Counted from the first letter of the stretch, positions 34,136-47,015 are shown. The stretch is DNA of 64,000 bases from Phytoseiulus persimilis (GCA_037576195.1 JAQZDE010000063.1:1-64000); one strand, 5' to 3'. Notes: generated by a model not told the origin, from the letters alone. Translations and numbers: made by a program.

Positions 34136-35786
34136 CCCAAATCGCTCGTTCGCAATTCTAGAGGCAATGACAATTTTGCTGTCACGCTCTGTACCAAGGC
34201 CAGTCGTGGCTTTGAATCGGAGGACCCAAGGCCTAAGACGGTCACGAGCAAGCAAGTCGGAATCCAAGCAAGCCGGTCAGGCTGGCGGGCGGAGACCACT
34301 TAAGTTTGGTGCAAATTGAAATTCGCCGATGGACTGGCGACTGACGAGGAGGCGGAAAAACAAAGGGTCTCTTCTGGGATACGCGCGAGCACCGGTTCAT
34401 GTGGGCGACCCAGAAAGGATCGAGCATCGGAATGCAAAATTCGGAACGACAGCACGAGTTACGTAAGGCTTTTCGAGAGTAGGCACGATTGACCGTTCGT
34501 TCGATGTGCAACTTTCTGCTGCCGGCTAGATCAACAACTTCCGCTCGTCCTGATCGGACCTATATTCATTGGGATCAGGATGGGTCTTCGCAGGAGGCGG
34601 GAGTTTAGCGATAAGTCCCAATATATTGGGCCTGACTACTCCGCTGGTATCAAGTTGAAAAGCTCGAAACGGAGTCGCGGAGGGCGTGGAAATCATCGTC
34701 GGCGGAACCGTTTGACCTCATGGGGCTGTCGTGACGATGATAGAGTGATCCGAAGCCCTCACCACTCCCAGTTTACTCTGATGAGTATAATTGGAACCAT
34801 CGAAGCTCGTTGAGCGGTTCACCCAGCTCACCGTGAGCTTCGTGACTGTATAGGCACCTGCTGACGCACCAAAATACTGAGCCTCGTAACGGCTGAGCGA
34901 AGTCGGAAGCGCTAGAATCCTTCACCCGATGCCGTCTGAAAGAGGAGTTTCAGACTCTGATCAGAAAACTGCTCATTCCAGGCTTCTCTGACTGGTCAGC
35001 AAGTGAGTGAGCCGCGTCCATTGAAATTCGGCTCCAGGGGATCACGCAACCGTGCACGATATGAAAGCGACGCTTTTCTGGTTTTCTCCCGCTATGACAG
35101 CATTACGCTCTAATGCTTTCACGCTTCCAAATTTGGACCACTGCGTGTTATCGTCCCTGGAATCAGATGATTGGAGCCGCCGGAACCGTGCTGTGAGACG
35201 AAAGTCTCCGAATTTTTGAGCGCGATCACGACCGAATCAGACATGGACGAGCGTTTGCGTGGTGCTTGGTCGTACCGGAGCAGTCTCGATGAACTTTCAT
35301 CCAACTTCGGGTGTCACCGGAAGAGCTCCACTACGCACCGATGGGCTCGCTCTGACAGAACAAATATTCATTAAACGATATTTCTCCGAGAGGCTCTATG
35401 CAAATGAAGACGAACACCCGAGCTACAAATCACGAGTTCATCATCACGACAAAACTGATTCTCTGCGGCGGCGGAACACGGGCGCGATATCTATTTAACG
35501 CAGATGGAAATTACTCGAGCACCCGGAAACAGAATTTTGAGGACTTTCGAGGAGAAACTAATGATGATCCACAATAAAACTGTTCTGTTCACTTCGATTA
35601 GTTCGGCAACAAGCTCCTTTCACACTCGTTGAATAAAGCCGGAAGCTGTTTAAGGGCAGGTAGTACGTGAAGGAAATGCCATCGTTCAGAGAAATTTCTC
35701 TGCAACAAGAAGCCACCGACTTTCATAGGAAAGAATTTTTCGCTCTTTTGGGGCAATTCCCGTTCCACAAGAATGGCAATCGTTAG

Positions 35787-36005
35787 CCTGTCTCGTCAGG
35801 TGCTGATGGCACTCTCCACTCCGTGAAACGTACGGCTTCAGAGACCAGCAAAGTCGGAGTTTCACAGACGAACTCTGATTCTTCGTTGAGGATAGGCGAG
35901 AATTTAGAAAAGTCCAATACGGCAAGCATTGAGAAGCATACTCAGATCGGTGGACAGAAAGGCTCAGCACATTCTTCAGACGCATTCGAATCAAAGGAAG
36001 GTTAG
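35787..36005 (+). CDS. Possible last exon, Ser/Thr/Glu-rich
   Basis: A TAG acceptor at 35786 opens a hydrophilic frame of 72 codons (SGADGTLHSVKRTASETSKV, then SSLRIGENLEKSNTASIEKH) ending AFESKEG, TAG at 36003. It reads like a disordered tail. Its 3' end overlaps by 15 bases the stop of a minus-strand exon coming the other way. Confidence 0.38.
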   Translation, partial: PVSSGADGTLHSVKRTASETSKVGVSQTNSDSSLRIGENLEKSNTASIEKHTQIGGQKGSAHSSDAFESKEG

Positions 36006-36154
36006 AATCTCAGACTCACGTTGCCTCTGCTCTTCGAGCCGTTTCTTCTCGACGAACTTACTCCAGAGTCTCTCGAAGTTTGTTTGCATGTTGTTGAAGT
36101 CGCGGTCCGGTTCCCGCTCCCGAATCGTGTTGATGGCACGCCGTTGAATTCGAA
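35991..36154 (-). CDS. Possible last exon of a coiled-coil protein
   Basis: A pyrimidine-rich TTGCAG acceptor at 36155 opens a frame encoding RIQRRAINTIREREPDRDF and FERLWSKFVEKKRLEEQRQ, a heavily charged helix-forming stretch. It either stops at TGA 35991 (RESEILTFL) or is spliced at a GTGAGT at 36019-36014. Upstream exons may lie in 36314-36739 (-), where a 141-codon frame is open. No family is recognised. Confidence 0.4.
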
Positions 36155-37278
36155 CTGCAATGAATATGCCAGTCTGACATTCGCGAAACGCGGCTCAGGG
36201 GGAACACAGCAACAACATCTGAACAGCAATCTGGCGGGACAGGGGAAAGCTCAGAGTGATTGAAACCGGATAAACACGGTCGTCGCTCCTTGGTTCTCTG
36301 ATTTCCGCGAAATCTACCTAGATTGTACTGTACGCAAGAAATGTACCCGACATGGTCGCTGCAGCTCGAGTGAGCGACGGTGAGATCCCTCAACGAAGGC
36401 AAGGGTCTTCACCGTGCCGACGAATTTCATGCCCTTTCCACTTGTCACGAGCTCTCCAAGCGAGCCCAGGCTCGGACTTGCAGACCTACCCGAAGTATTG
36501 GAACTGTTTATCGAGGTGTTAAAAATCAATAGAATGGAGAAATTTTTTGAACCATGTCGTCGTGGACCGCGCGATCTCATACGATAGCTATTACCTCGCG
36601 GACGCGCACGCCGAGCGAGATAGCATTTCCGGCGTACGAGTGCTTGAAATAATTCTTGTCCCGCTGACAACGAGGGATACCATTCTACGGAAGGTGATCT
36701 GGTAGACTTTCCCGAGATGCTGAAAAGTCCCAGTTGCATGTGATCTAGCTTCCCTGTGGGAAGGGACGAAAATTTATGACCTTTCCTTTCATCACCTTAT
36801 CATTTGCGCGCACAGAAAAAAAAACGATCGATGTGACTTTCAAACCAGTTGACTTCGCTCGTCGATGGGTTTGTTGCTCGCATCACACAGCCGAATCATG
36901 ACATTTGCTTCTTCTGGCTTACATAGAGCAAAGCGAAGCGAGTCACCGTCGCTCATACATACTGTGCGGGGGTGGATTCTGCTGTTGTCGTTGTCGTCAA
37001 GGGCGCCCTCCTGTAACAGCACCAACAGAAGATCCCGACGGCATCGCTCGAAACTGTGATAGCGACATCGAAACATCCATATGCGGAGCAAGAAATCGGT
37101 GACCGCTACGCGTATCCGACCGCTCTGAAATTTGAAGAATCAAGAGACAGCTGGATTTATGAAAAAGTCCGGAGGATCTCGATTTTGCGGACAGTTTTTA
37201 TTCGGACATTTGAACAGTTGCACAAGTGGGACAGAGACTAGAATGAGCTTTGACCAGACCTCCGTAGATTCTCCGATA

Positions 37279-37719
37279 TTAGAAAGGTCTCAATGGGATC
37301 CTCGCTGCATAGGCGTGCGGTGAATGTCGGAACGCCGGCGTAGGCTGCACAGGTGGACCATAGGCTGCAGGTGCGGGAACCAACCGAGGCAACGGTGCGT
37401 GTGCATAAATGGTGGGAGCGACGTGAACTGTGGGCACTGCATGATTTATATGAGAGGTGTACGAGTAAGACGTCACGTACGGCGTTGGGGGCGCTGCGGC
37501 GACCGGGCCTGGTGCAGCGATTGGCGCTGGGGCAACGATCGGACCAGGGGCCGGAGGGTAGTAAGCTAGAGCAGCTTGAGGATAGGCAGATTGAGCCAAG
37601 ACTGGTGTTGGAGCGCCATATGGCACCGGGACGGGCCCTGAGTAAGAGCCCGCCCTGAAGAAATTGGCTCCGAATGCCGAAGTCCAGAAGAGAGCGAAGA
37701 GAAGAAAGTGGCACACCAT
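37279..37719 (-). CDS. Secreted Ala/Pro/Tyr-rich cuticle-like protein
   Basis: A single-exon frame of 146 codons begins with a clear signal peptide (MVCHFLLFALFWTSAFG). The mature part is rich in Ala, Pro, Tyr, Val and His, with repeated AAPGPVAAAPPTPY-like and HAPLPRLVPAPAAYGPP-like segments and no cysteine. This composition is typical of arthropod cuticular or other extracellular-matrix proteins that lack the RR chitin-binding consensus. A TATA box lies 57 bases upstream of the ATG. The antisense frame is also open but is a shadow of the low-complexity sequence. Confidence 0.85.
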   Translation of the reverse strand: MVCHFLLFALFWTSAFGANFFRAGSYSGPVPVPYGAPTPVLAQSAYPQAALAYYPPAPGPIVAPAPIAAPGPVAAAPPTPYVTSYSYTSHINHAVPTVHVAPTIYAHAPLPRLVPAPAAYGPPVQPTPAFRHSPHAYAARIPLRPF

Positions 37720-37775
37720 TTCACTGATTCAATCGTTTCCTCTGACTCAATGTACCCGACATGTGGGATTCACAG

Positions 37776-37783
37776 CTTTTATA
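37776..37783 (-). promoter_or_regulatory. TATA box of the secreted Ala/Pro-rich gene
   Basis: TATAAAAG on the minus strand, 57-64 bases before the start codon at 37719. The spacing leaves a short leader of about 30 bases. Confidence 0.65.
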
Positions 37784-37879
37784 GCGAAAGTTGTCAACGG
37801 TAGCTGGGAAACGGTAGTTCACTGTAAATGCGTGGAAAATATGCCGGTGAGACGTTGCCCCGATCTGGAAGAGCCATGA

Positions 37880-40300
37880 ATGTTTCATGCGCTCGCTGAA
37901 AGATCCGCGTTCAAGCCTCGTATGAGTCAGGTGAGGCAATTGCGATTTGCACTGCAAATCATAAGCCGGGAGATCAATCATCGTACTTGGAAGTCAGATA
38001 AAATTCAACCTGATTTTTCGTCATCCGCAAGCTGGGAATAGTGCAGAATACGTACTATTATATGGAATAAGTTCGTACGGCGGACTACAGGGTGTTCCGT
38101 ATCCTCCGTTATTTGCGTACGACGGAAAATCAGGTCCATGTGTGTACAATCGACGAAAACCATCAGAGAGACTAACTTCTGCTCAGTCGGTTCAGACCAG
38201 TTTCAAACCTCCGAAACGAGATAAGCTTCACCGCTCTGCCTGTCTTCTAGAAGCAACATGCGGATAATATACAAAGGCGACGGAAGAGCAAGAGAAGGGG
38301 AGCTCAGATTTCGGTACTTTCAGCTTTCTGGGAACGGTCAGATGGTAGTCACAACCTCAACAGCTCCGAAAGAATCTGTGGGCGTCCTACTGAAGCTGGC
38401 CAACTTTTGCTGAGAAACGTGAGCAGGAATTCGGGTTGAACAACTACGGTTGCCTGAAACAAGGTGGGAGTCGACGCATGTGCGAATTGCTGGCGCTGTT
38501 TGATATTCTGATCTCGGTTCAGTCTGGACTCATCCATCGCGCCCTCAAAATAGATTGATGCACCTGATGAATGATCCAACAAGGTGAGATGCCAGAGAGA
38601 GCCAAAAATGTTAGAATTCGAGCGAATCATGACCGTGGATAATCTGCAAATGGAGACCTCGTCAAATAGACTCCGTTCCGATTGCACTTCGCAAATGCCT
38701 TACGTTACACAATGCCTCACCGTTTCTGTGAGCAAGGCTACGTCATGAGCGATTGAATAAAGGATTCGCCACGTTACATCAGGAAGGTGACGAGAACCAT
38801 TTTTAAGCTGACATAAAAGCGGAGTAAATTGTCAAAAAGTCGCAGCTGAATTCCATAACCGGACCAAGAGTTTTTCTGGGTGACTTTTCAAAGGAACACC
38901 GACCTTGCTCTGAATCTCCGCGAAAAAAATGATGTGGAAGACTGGAATAACCGCGAGCCTTCTCGTCACTCTTGGCGTTATCATGACCGAAGTGAAGGAA
39001 TTTTTCCGGCGAATGTGAGTATGATGCTAAGATTTCGTTTGTTCACGCACTGCGAGACGGAAAAGCGAATAGTCTGTTATCAAATTTTCGCCCTGTCTCA
39101 ATAGGTGGAACATGATATCTGAACAGAAAATATTATTCGAGTCCGGCAAAGCATGGCTAAGTACATCGTGGAAGTGCCGAAAAATGAACGCGTTTTTACT
39201 GGTTGACAGCGAGTCGCATTCACGACTTCGAACGCTTGACTGAGCTGGGAAAATGAAATTTCCTGCGTCAAACAGAATCTCCGATGAGGAGTTGAGAAAA
39301 CTGCTACATGGATCCAGAGCTCTATAGAATGCGTGCAATGTACGTTCCGCAACGAGTAGCATGCAAAATTTCTACCAAAAGCCGAAAACATTCGATAAGA
39401 CTCACATCGATTCGCGTGACCGACCAGTCTTTATCGACTAGAAATTGATGAGTGGTTCCTGTCTGAATTCGCTCGATTGCCATCCGATGAATGGCCATCT
39501 GCAATTGAGCAAGGTAACTTCTGGGTACACTGAGTGGGAGCTCCCTGGATTGGTGAAATTTCTGGCCAACAGCAACCGGAAGAAATGAATCGGTGTTCTT
39601 TACCATACGTGCTAAGGAGCTGCAGGTTAGAGACTCGAGGGTAATCCGTATTCCACGATGATCCAAGGGAATCAGGCTGAGGCCGATTGCGAGATCTGAA
39701 TGAAGACCCGCGATGCATGATCCTCAGCATCAAGTCCCACCTCCGTTCGAACGAGCACCGAAACGTGTGGACGACGAGTCCATGACTTGTGTCCTAGTGT
39801 ACTGTCCGCAAGGTTACGTGACGGATTCTGGAGGCGTCCCAATTTTTCTTCGTCAGAGAATCTCCAAAAAGGAGCTTTCCGGAAGATAGCCTCCCTCTGA
39901 TGTCCACTATAACTGCAATAACTTGAGGCTCCAATAACTAGAATGATGGGGACTCGGTTCATAATGGCTCAGTTAGCATCCTGATCGAGCATGGTGAGGC
40001 CCGCCAATACCTCCAACCGGGAACGAATCTTTCGGCGTTTTACGTTATTGAAGAGGAGTACTAAGGGTGGAGTGACATTCACCCGAGTGAGTAGAGGGCC
40101 CGTTACAGAGATTGGTACTTTCAGTGTCTCGTGGAAACCCGGGATGCCGATCGCTCTTTCTTGGTTGGGACAGTGACTTTTGCATGTGGGCATGGGAGGA
40201 GCCTAAGAATATTTTTACAGGGAACTAAAGGGTTCTCAAGCCTCTCGCAAAAATCGGGGACGGTCGATAGCTGTTTGCTGACGTAACACCAGAAAAGCTT
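37880..40300. other. No confident gene
   Basis: Frames of 70-115 codons on the minus strand (38687-38349, 39362-39027, 39666-39322) have no domain and no consistent splice partners. The left end is promoter and upstream sequence of the secreted Ala/Pro-rich gene. Confidence 0.4.
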
Positions 40301-40303
40301 GGC

Positions 40304-40310
40304 TATATAA
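40304..40310 (+). promoter_or_regulatory. TATA box of the His/Gly-rich secreted gene
   Basis: TATATAA preceded by GGC and followed by GCC, about 140 bases before the ATG at 40450. A transcription start near 40335 is implied by the usual 30-base spacing. Confidence 0.6.
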
Positions 40311-40449
40311 GCCGTGGTCACCGGTCGGGCTCCAACCACAAACGTTCGACTCTCATAGTGCGCCTTGAGGCATTCCCCGCAGCAAAGCTTGACTGTGCTA
40401 CGCTGACCCTCACGGTTCTCGAAGTCCATCCACAAGCAACCGACTCAAA

Positions 40450-40848
40450 ATGAGAGTTTCCAGGGGACTCGTTGTAGCAGCCATAGGCCTCCTATGCTTG
40501 AATGCGGTCGATGCCAAGAAAGGAAAAGGTCTCGGGCTGCTGCTCGGATTAGGCGGAGTGGCAGCCGCGGGTGGCGCTGGAGCTTTGCTTCTAGGATCTC
40601 ATCATCATCATCCACCGCCCCCGAAAAAACATATTACACACATTCATCTGTGAGTACCGTGCGTCAACTAAGATCCAAACAACAAATTGTATTCCCCCAG
40701 AACTTATAAGATAAAACCCGATTCCAGGGATCATTATCATCACGTTCATCAGCATCCCGTGCACGTAGTTCACCCAGTGAAACACTACGGAGGGCACGAC
40801 CATGGTGGAAGCTACGAGTTACTTGGTGGTCATGGTGGCTGGTGGTAG
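40450..40848 (+). CDS. Secreted His/Gly-rich small protein
   Basis: Two exons, 40450-40649 (donor GTGAGT) and 40728-40848 (acceptor TTCCAG), give 106 residues. The signal peptide MRVSRGLVVAAIGLLCLNAV DA is followed by a Lys/Gly/Leu/Ala-rich hydrophobic block (GLGLLLGLGGVAAAGGAG), four His, four Pro and then a chain in which about every third residue is His (DHYHHVHQHPVHVVHPVKHY), ending in GGHGGWW. Such His/Gly-rich secreted peptides are known from arthropod cuticle, metal-binding and antimicrobial peptides; which applies here is unknown. Without splicing the frame stops at 40653, so the intron roughly doubles the His content. Confidence 0.85.
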
Positions 40849-40899
40849 TCGTCCCGTGATTCAGCTACGGTTCCGAGATGTCATATCTCATCTGTGAAA

Positions 40900-43200
40900 T
40901 ATGACTTTGTAAATACATTCCCTGTTCGTCTATCTCCACGCTCCTAATTGTACAGATTCAAGTCCCCTCGCATGGACATCATGTCCTCTTCCAATAGCCG
41001 AGCTCCTCGGTCACAATTGACTCCTCGTGTCAGAGGTTGATAGGCCGCGAGAACTGTTACCAAAACGGAAGAGTGACGTTTCAAGGCGATTTCATTGGGT
41101 TTATCTACAGGACTGGTCCTTGGCATCCTTAGCCCCCCCCCCAAAAACTTTTCGGTAATATTGGGAAGGGTGGATTATACTCTACTTTCATGGACGAAAA
41201 AGTCCCGCAAAGATTCAATCTTATCAGGAAAATTCTCACAGGTTTGAAAACCATGTTGATTACGTCATGGAAATCTCGCGACGATGATCATCCCATCATA
41301 CCATCCTTAGCCCCCCCCCCTCCCCCAAAAAAAAGCTGGGTACGCCGCTGCCTGGGGTTGAGTTCTCCGACGAAACCTCAGGAGAAATGAAGACAACTCG
41401 CGCGAGCCAACACAGATGTGCGCAACCAGGATTATTACATGAGCGGATAGATCACCTCTCCTTGGAGCCTAATTTTTCTTGCCTTGAGAACGTCGAATCC
41501 TTCAATGGAGTCCTGGGTGTCTAACTCAACACTCTAAAGAAGGCACGGTTTGACAAGCTCGTTTGTCACATGGCGGATCGTAGATGATTCTCGATGAATT
41601 TCAATTCTTACAAGATCCATGGGCATGCGGCAAAACTTATGCCGAGAGTTAGAAAGAGCCGGAGCATCGTCCCGAAACTCGAAACATAGATATTAGAGCG
41701 GAATTGATAGATGTTCACGAGCATCTCCAGCGAACCTCCTCTCATAAGGATCGTCGCATGATCTGAGGCAGAAACAAAATGATATGGATGTTACCTCACG
41801 ATCATGAGGGTGAGCACAAGATGGATCAATGTTTGACCAGAGGGCAATAAATCGGATGCGACAGATTTTCCACCAACTCTAAGGACTTCGGAAAGAAATC
41901 TTCCAGGCAGACCTCAAGTTTCCTAATGTACTAGGAACGGAGAGGCGTTTTGGTGCCCCTGGCGATGCTCTGCGCGGAGCGGACCGCCCCCCGCCCCTAA
42001 ATCCCAAACACTGCGGAAGGAATCGTTACGACGGTATGAGCCCATTGCGACTCTCTAACCTTGCGATCGAGCAAGCTCTCGGATAGCATCGATATGGACG
42101 ATGCGATCAATGAATTCGCGACAGTGAAAGCCCGCAACGTTCAGTTTGAAAACTCGGATCCGAGAAGTCCTCATCAAATTCCCTCGTGCGGACGAGCACA
42201 GTTGATGTTTCCGTTCATGTGATTCTATCTGATGTTTTCTTACTCGACGGGGATTGGTGAGGGAGGGGGGGGGGGGTGAAAGTCCTCCTACAACCCTGGG
42301 CACCAGAGACCCTCCTTTATGTAGACGTGGATCAAGATCTATGAATAATACCCGGACTATCGGGCTTCAGTTATCAAAAAAAAAATCTTCGGCGTCAGAA
42401 TTTCGAGAAGGCAGGATACGTGATTCAGTCTTCTCGGGATGTGTAACAGGGTCGATCCCACCGCACCGATTGTGAGAGATCCGACGATTATTGTGAGTTT
42501 TGTCCCGATTCTGGAAACTGCGAGTATGCCGGTGAATATTATCGTGTTACTTTCTCTTCGCGGTATGCAGCAATATTACGAGGAATGGACCTCTGAGCAT
42601 GACACGACCAGGCATATTTTCGGGTTGAGCGGCACTCCGCGCTCCTGGAGTCTTCCGTGACGGAGGCCGATTCGATTAGGCTGATGATTCTTGCGAAAAT
42701 TGAGTGGTTATTTCTTCCCCTTGGTGAGCCAGAGTCAACCTTTTTCATCGCTCCGATCTCCATATCCATCTGATCTCTTCGACAAATCGATTCTTCCATT
42801 CCGCGACCTGTGAAGGAAGTGCTCTGAACGAAACTCGTTTCTCTGCCCTACATACCCATGAGAGTAGCACCGGATGTCGCCCGCCGGTGCAGTAGCTACG
42901 ACCGCGGTTTTCATAACGAGCTCTTCAGTTCCATGAGATGTCATATCTTGCGCTCAACTAAGCCATCTGTGAAGTTTGATTTCACCGAACCGGAAAACTC
43001 TCAGCCGATTGCTCGAGGGTGTCTATTCATGAGCCGTGGTTCGGAGTTAACAAAGTACCCCAGAGCGGAGAACCAGCATCAGAGTTCGGCCCTCGGGTCT
43101 CGGTCATGCGTTCCTGCGGTACTGTAACAAAATAAACAATACATGATTTTGCTTCCGTGTGAGTGTGGGATGTGATCGTACCATCGCGATCTCGGCGAAA
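40900..43200. other. No confident gene; C-run repeats
   Basis: Two related motifs, CCATCCTTAG followed by a long C run and A run, occur near 41128-41150 and 41304-41334. The second continues into GCTGGGTACGCCGCTGCC. A G run lies at 42264-42277. A minus-strand frame at 42303-42055 contains KLNVAGFHCREFIDRIVHI and could be an exon (donor GTTAGA at its end) but has no partner. The rest shows nothing. Confidence 0.4.
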
Positions 43201-43208
43201 AAATTCCG

Positions 43209-46200
43209 ATGTCCGGCAGCGCTTCCTCATCAAATGGCGTCGCCCGCAAGCTGAGGGTGAGCTTATTAGGTTCTCGACAGCGATTGCGAGCGGAGTCTGT
43301 CAACAAAACCAAAACGGAGCTCATATATGTTCGCACTTATTCGATTCGAAGACTTGCTTTTGAAGGTGGCATCGAGAAGACGGCTTTCGGACTCCGATTC
43401 ATCGGACGACAGTCTCATCGTGTCACGGGAGAAACGGATCAAAGTAGAGGAATCGAGTCAGTCATCGGACTCAGACAGTGAAGTGGAAACTCGGAGGCGG
43501 CGACGGAAACCAGCTGACGCTAAACCTGTCATAGCTAGCGAATCCGAGAGTGACTCCGGATCTCTAACCGATGGTTTGGCATGTCCAATTTGTCTTGGGA
43601 GGCTGTATGAGACGACCCTACAAGGTGAGAATCCAGGAGAAGATTCGGAGCGTTCTCACTTCAGATTGCCAGCAGATGTGTCGCACTTCGCCAGCAGGGA
43701 TTCAACAAGATAAACTCGGGAATCGTTCCCTCAATAGATGCCCCCATTGAGAGGATCGGTTAGGCTCCGCCTCGTTCCGAATCCAGTATGTGGAAAATCT
43801 CGAATGTATGTTTGATAACAGACCGCCTCCTACAGGTCGGCCCGAGTCCTGCGAGCACACTTTCTGCATCGAATGCATCACGGCATGGGGCAAAAACAAC
43901 TCAACTTGCCCCCTCTGCCGGAACGCTTTTTCCACGATCAAAGTCAGCCATCGAGGTAAATATCGGAACTAGATCTCTTGCGTTCCTGCACACATTCAGT
44001 GTCTCCACACAGGAGGCACCAGTGTTCGATGTCTCGGACCAAGCGAAGTCAAGTTTCATCTATCGCCAGGCGCCGTGTTGGAAGAATTGCCCGTGAAGAA
44101 AGTGGTACCCGAAGAAAACGAAGCGGACCAATTTCTCAACGATATTCGCTGTCTCGTATGTCACCAATCCGATCGGGAGGATACGCTGCTGCTCTGCGAC
44201 GAGTGTGACGACTCCTATCACTGTGCTTGCTTGAGCCCTCCTCTGTTGAGTGTTCCCGTCGGACAATGGTTCTGCCCTCGGTAAGCAGCCATCTAGGAGG
44301 CGAGGAGAGTTGCGTCAAAACTTCAGAATCGGGGGCCCGTAGTTGTTGGAGCTAAGCTAAATCCTTGGTCCTGCTGTTCCTTCCAGCTGTGACAGCCAAA
44401 ATGTAGACGTGGACGATGACGACGAAGATGCGTTCGCTGTGGACGAAAGCTATTTTCTTCACATCCCCCGTACGCGAGCAACTGAAAGAGTTCGCCGATC
44501 AGTTCAATCGACACGACGGACAGCGACCACCCGACGAAGCACTCCGTCCAGCACAAGGAGAGGGCGTAGGGGCACGCAACGGTCTTCCACAAAAAGACGC
44601 GCAACCACGGGGGGGAAACGCAGATCCACAGCCACAACACGGAAGAAGTCACGTAGGAAAACAACCCGCCGACGAAAAGGAGGTCGTAGATTGGCCATAC
44701 TCAGAAAAGCCTACGCTGCATCCACCGATCAGCAATGGCGCATCGCGAGATCTCTAGGGCTGTCAGATAGACTCATACACAAGCTGAACCGCAACAACGT
44801 TAGCTTTCCGGTTCTGTCAATTGACGAGCCCTCAACGAGCAGGGGGACGTCGTCCCGAGCGGAATCGTCTTCTCACCAGCGAGCGCTATCAGGCGTGGGT
44901 CTTGGCTTAACAATTTTCGGGAATGCAAACGACTACGAGCCTCATGACTCTAGCGAAGACGAGACAGTCCCGCCAAACCCGAAAGAGGGAGATCAGGCAG
45001 CTCCTAGCACAGCCTCCGGAGTCGACTTCCTGGGTGAGCTCCTCGAGAAACAGTCGGTGCTACTAGACAAAAAATCCGAGCTCAAAATGGATAGCCAGGG
45101 CACTCTCCGATTAGTGGGCGGAAGTTCATCCAGTTGTGAACCTGCGAAAGCATCGAGTCGGCGACGCTCAAGCGAAACTCAGTCTTCCACCGAAAAATCC
45201 CAAAGAAACGCTCAACCGCCGCCGAGAGCTGCCTCCAGTTCTCTTGAATATGACGTGCGTTACAAGCCACAACGAATTTCCCGCGTTGACGAGACCTGTA
45301 GAGCCGCAATTGTCGACACCATAGAAGATGTAGTGACGAACAGCCACGCACAGCGAGTGGAGCACGGATCGACCACGCACACGGGGCCGAAGGAGCCGAA
45401 GCGGGGCAAGTTTTCAAGGGTTCCGCACGGGAGGGAACCGCAGAACAGTATGGAAGAGGGGTCATTGAGAGAAACACCAGGTTGGATCAACTCCCTCAGG
45501 CTGACTGTGCCCACGGTCATCAACTCTCTGAGTATATTCCAAGATCTTGATGACGCGCAGCCTTCTTGTTCTTCCTCCCACTCGAGAAGCAATCATCGGC
45601 GCGTCGACGGCAAGTCCGGGGCTGTCAGGGTCAAAGAAGAGCCAATAGAGTACGATCAAGGCTCTGATGGACCAAATTATCGGACCCCTGATTTCAAGTC
45701 CGAGCGTTTCAGGGTGAAAGATGAGCCCAAAGAATATGATGAAGGCTCTGATGCACACAATCAACGGCACCGGAAGAAACACACTTGTGACGGTAACTCC
45801 GGGCGTAAGTTTCACCGCTTAAAATTCCCGAGCCTCGGAACAATCCATTGAGGAGAACATTGCGAGGCCGGAAGTCGAGCACCGAGCTTAGAATGACATG
45901 TTTCCACGTTTATTCCAGGCGATAAGGAAAAGGACCGATCGCACGATGAGAGAAGCTCAAGAAAAGACATGAGGAGTCCGACCACCGATCGAAGCCGGAA
46001 TTACAGAAGATCGCGAAGCAGAAGTCCGCGTATTATCAAAAGAGAACGATTTTCCAGTGAGAGAACGACAAGTCCGGCAAGAGGTTTGTCAGATCACAAG
46101 TCAAAGCACATCAGAAGCGGGAGTCGGGATCTACTGCATCAGAACGAGAATTCTGTTCGGTCTGTCAAGGAGGAGAGACGTTCCCCAGTCTCGACTCTCT

Positions 46201-47015
46201 CAACGGGAAGGCGTAACGAGTCGCTTGAACCCGGAATTAAGCCGTCAGCTGGTGAACGGTTGCAGCGAGAGACGCCATCTCATTCGGTCAGCGCTCCCAT
46301 AGCCGTTGATCTATCGAGGGTCAAGGTCGAACCTGTGGAATCCTCGACGGTCATTTCCGACCCTCCTCGGATGCTATCCCCAGCTTCAGACATTCTGACC
46401 AAGACAGACCCGAGTCCAGAAGTCGCAAGCTCTTCCAAAATACCTGCTAGGGTTGCTCCATTACTTCATGGGCTCTCGAACCAACGAGCTGATCAGTCTG
46501 ATGACTCTGGAGCGGTGAAAAGTGAGTTTGCTGGAAGCCTACCGACGATGGGCGCCGCAGAATCGGACACCGCACTGCCAATAGGATCAAATGATGTTCC
46601 AGTGACACAGGCGATTAGTAATCCGTCCCACATGGAGGGATACAGCAGTGGTATGGAATCTGAAGAGAGCTTGTCAGATGTCGAAGCAATGGTCCCTAGC
46701 GTGGTTGCTCAAGAAAAACCTGTCGTCAAGAATGAACCGCGGAAATACATGAAATACTTCGTCCCGAAAGAGAAGTTCAAGGATGCTGTCATAAAAGAAG
46801 TTGGGCCTTACTTGAAGAAATTCTACAAGAAACATCAAATATCGAAGGAAGATTACAAGGACATCTTTAAGAAGGTCATAAAAAAAGTTTGTACAGGCTC
46901 CTCTGAGAGGAAGCGCTTAGTTTGCACGAAGGCCATTCACAGACTTTGCCACACTTACGTGAAACGGGCGCGAATCCAGATCAAGTTGGACTGTAAATTC
47001 GGAGAAAGTGTCTGA
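43209..47015 (+). CDS. PHRF1: PHRF1: PHD and RING finger protein, full length
   Basis: PHRF1 is a nuclear RING ubiquitin ligase that reads chromatin through its PHD finger and binds phosphorylated RNA polymerase II tails through a C-terminal SRI-like domain. Exons are 43209-43256, 43366-43624, 43836-43955, 44070-44280, 44387-45804 and 45919-47015, all in phase, giving 1050 residues. An acidic/serine-rich head precedes the C3HC4 RING (residues 89-130: CPICLGRLYE, CEHTFCIEC, CPLC). The PHD finger (170-214: CLVCHQSDREDTLLLCDECD, WFCPRC) follows. Next come a long Arg/Lys-rich body (RRTATTRRSTPSSTRRGRR), SR/RS-type segments, and the C-terminal helices (about 961-1050: KFKDAVIKEVGPYLKKFYKK, SKEDYKDIFKKVIKKVC), which match the human C-terminus. 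It is the first of three tandem copies. Confidence 0.97.

Noticed and set aside
37238-37714. Antisense and alternate-frame ORFs across the secreted Ala/Pro-rich gene
   Set aside because: Shadows of a GC-rich low-complexity coding sequence; only the frame with the signal peptide is sensible.
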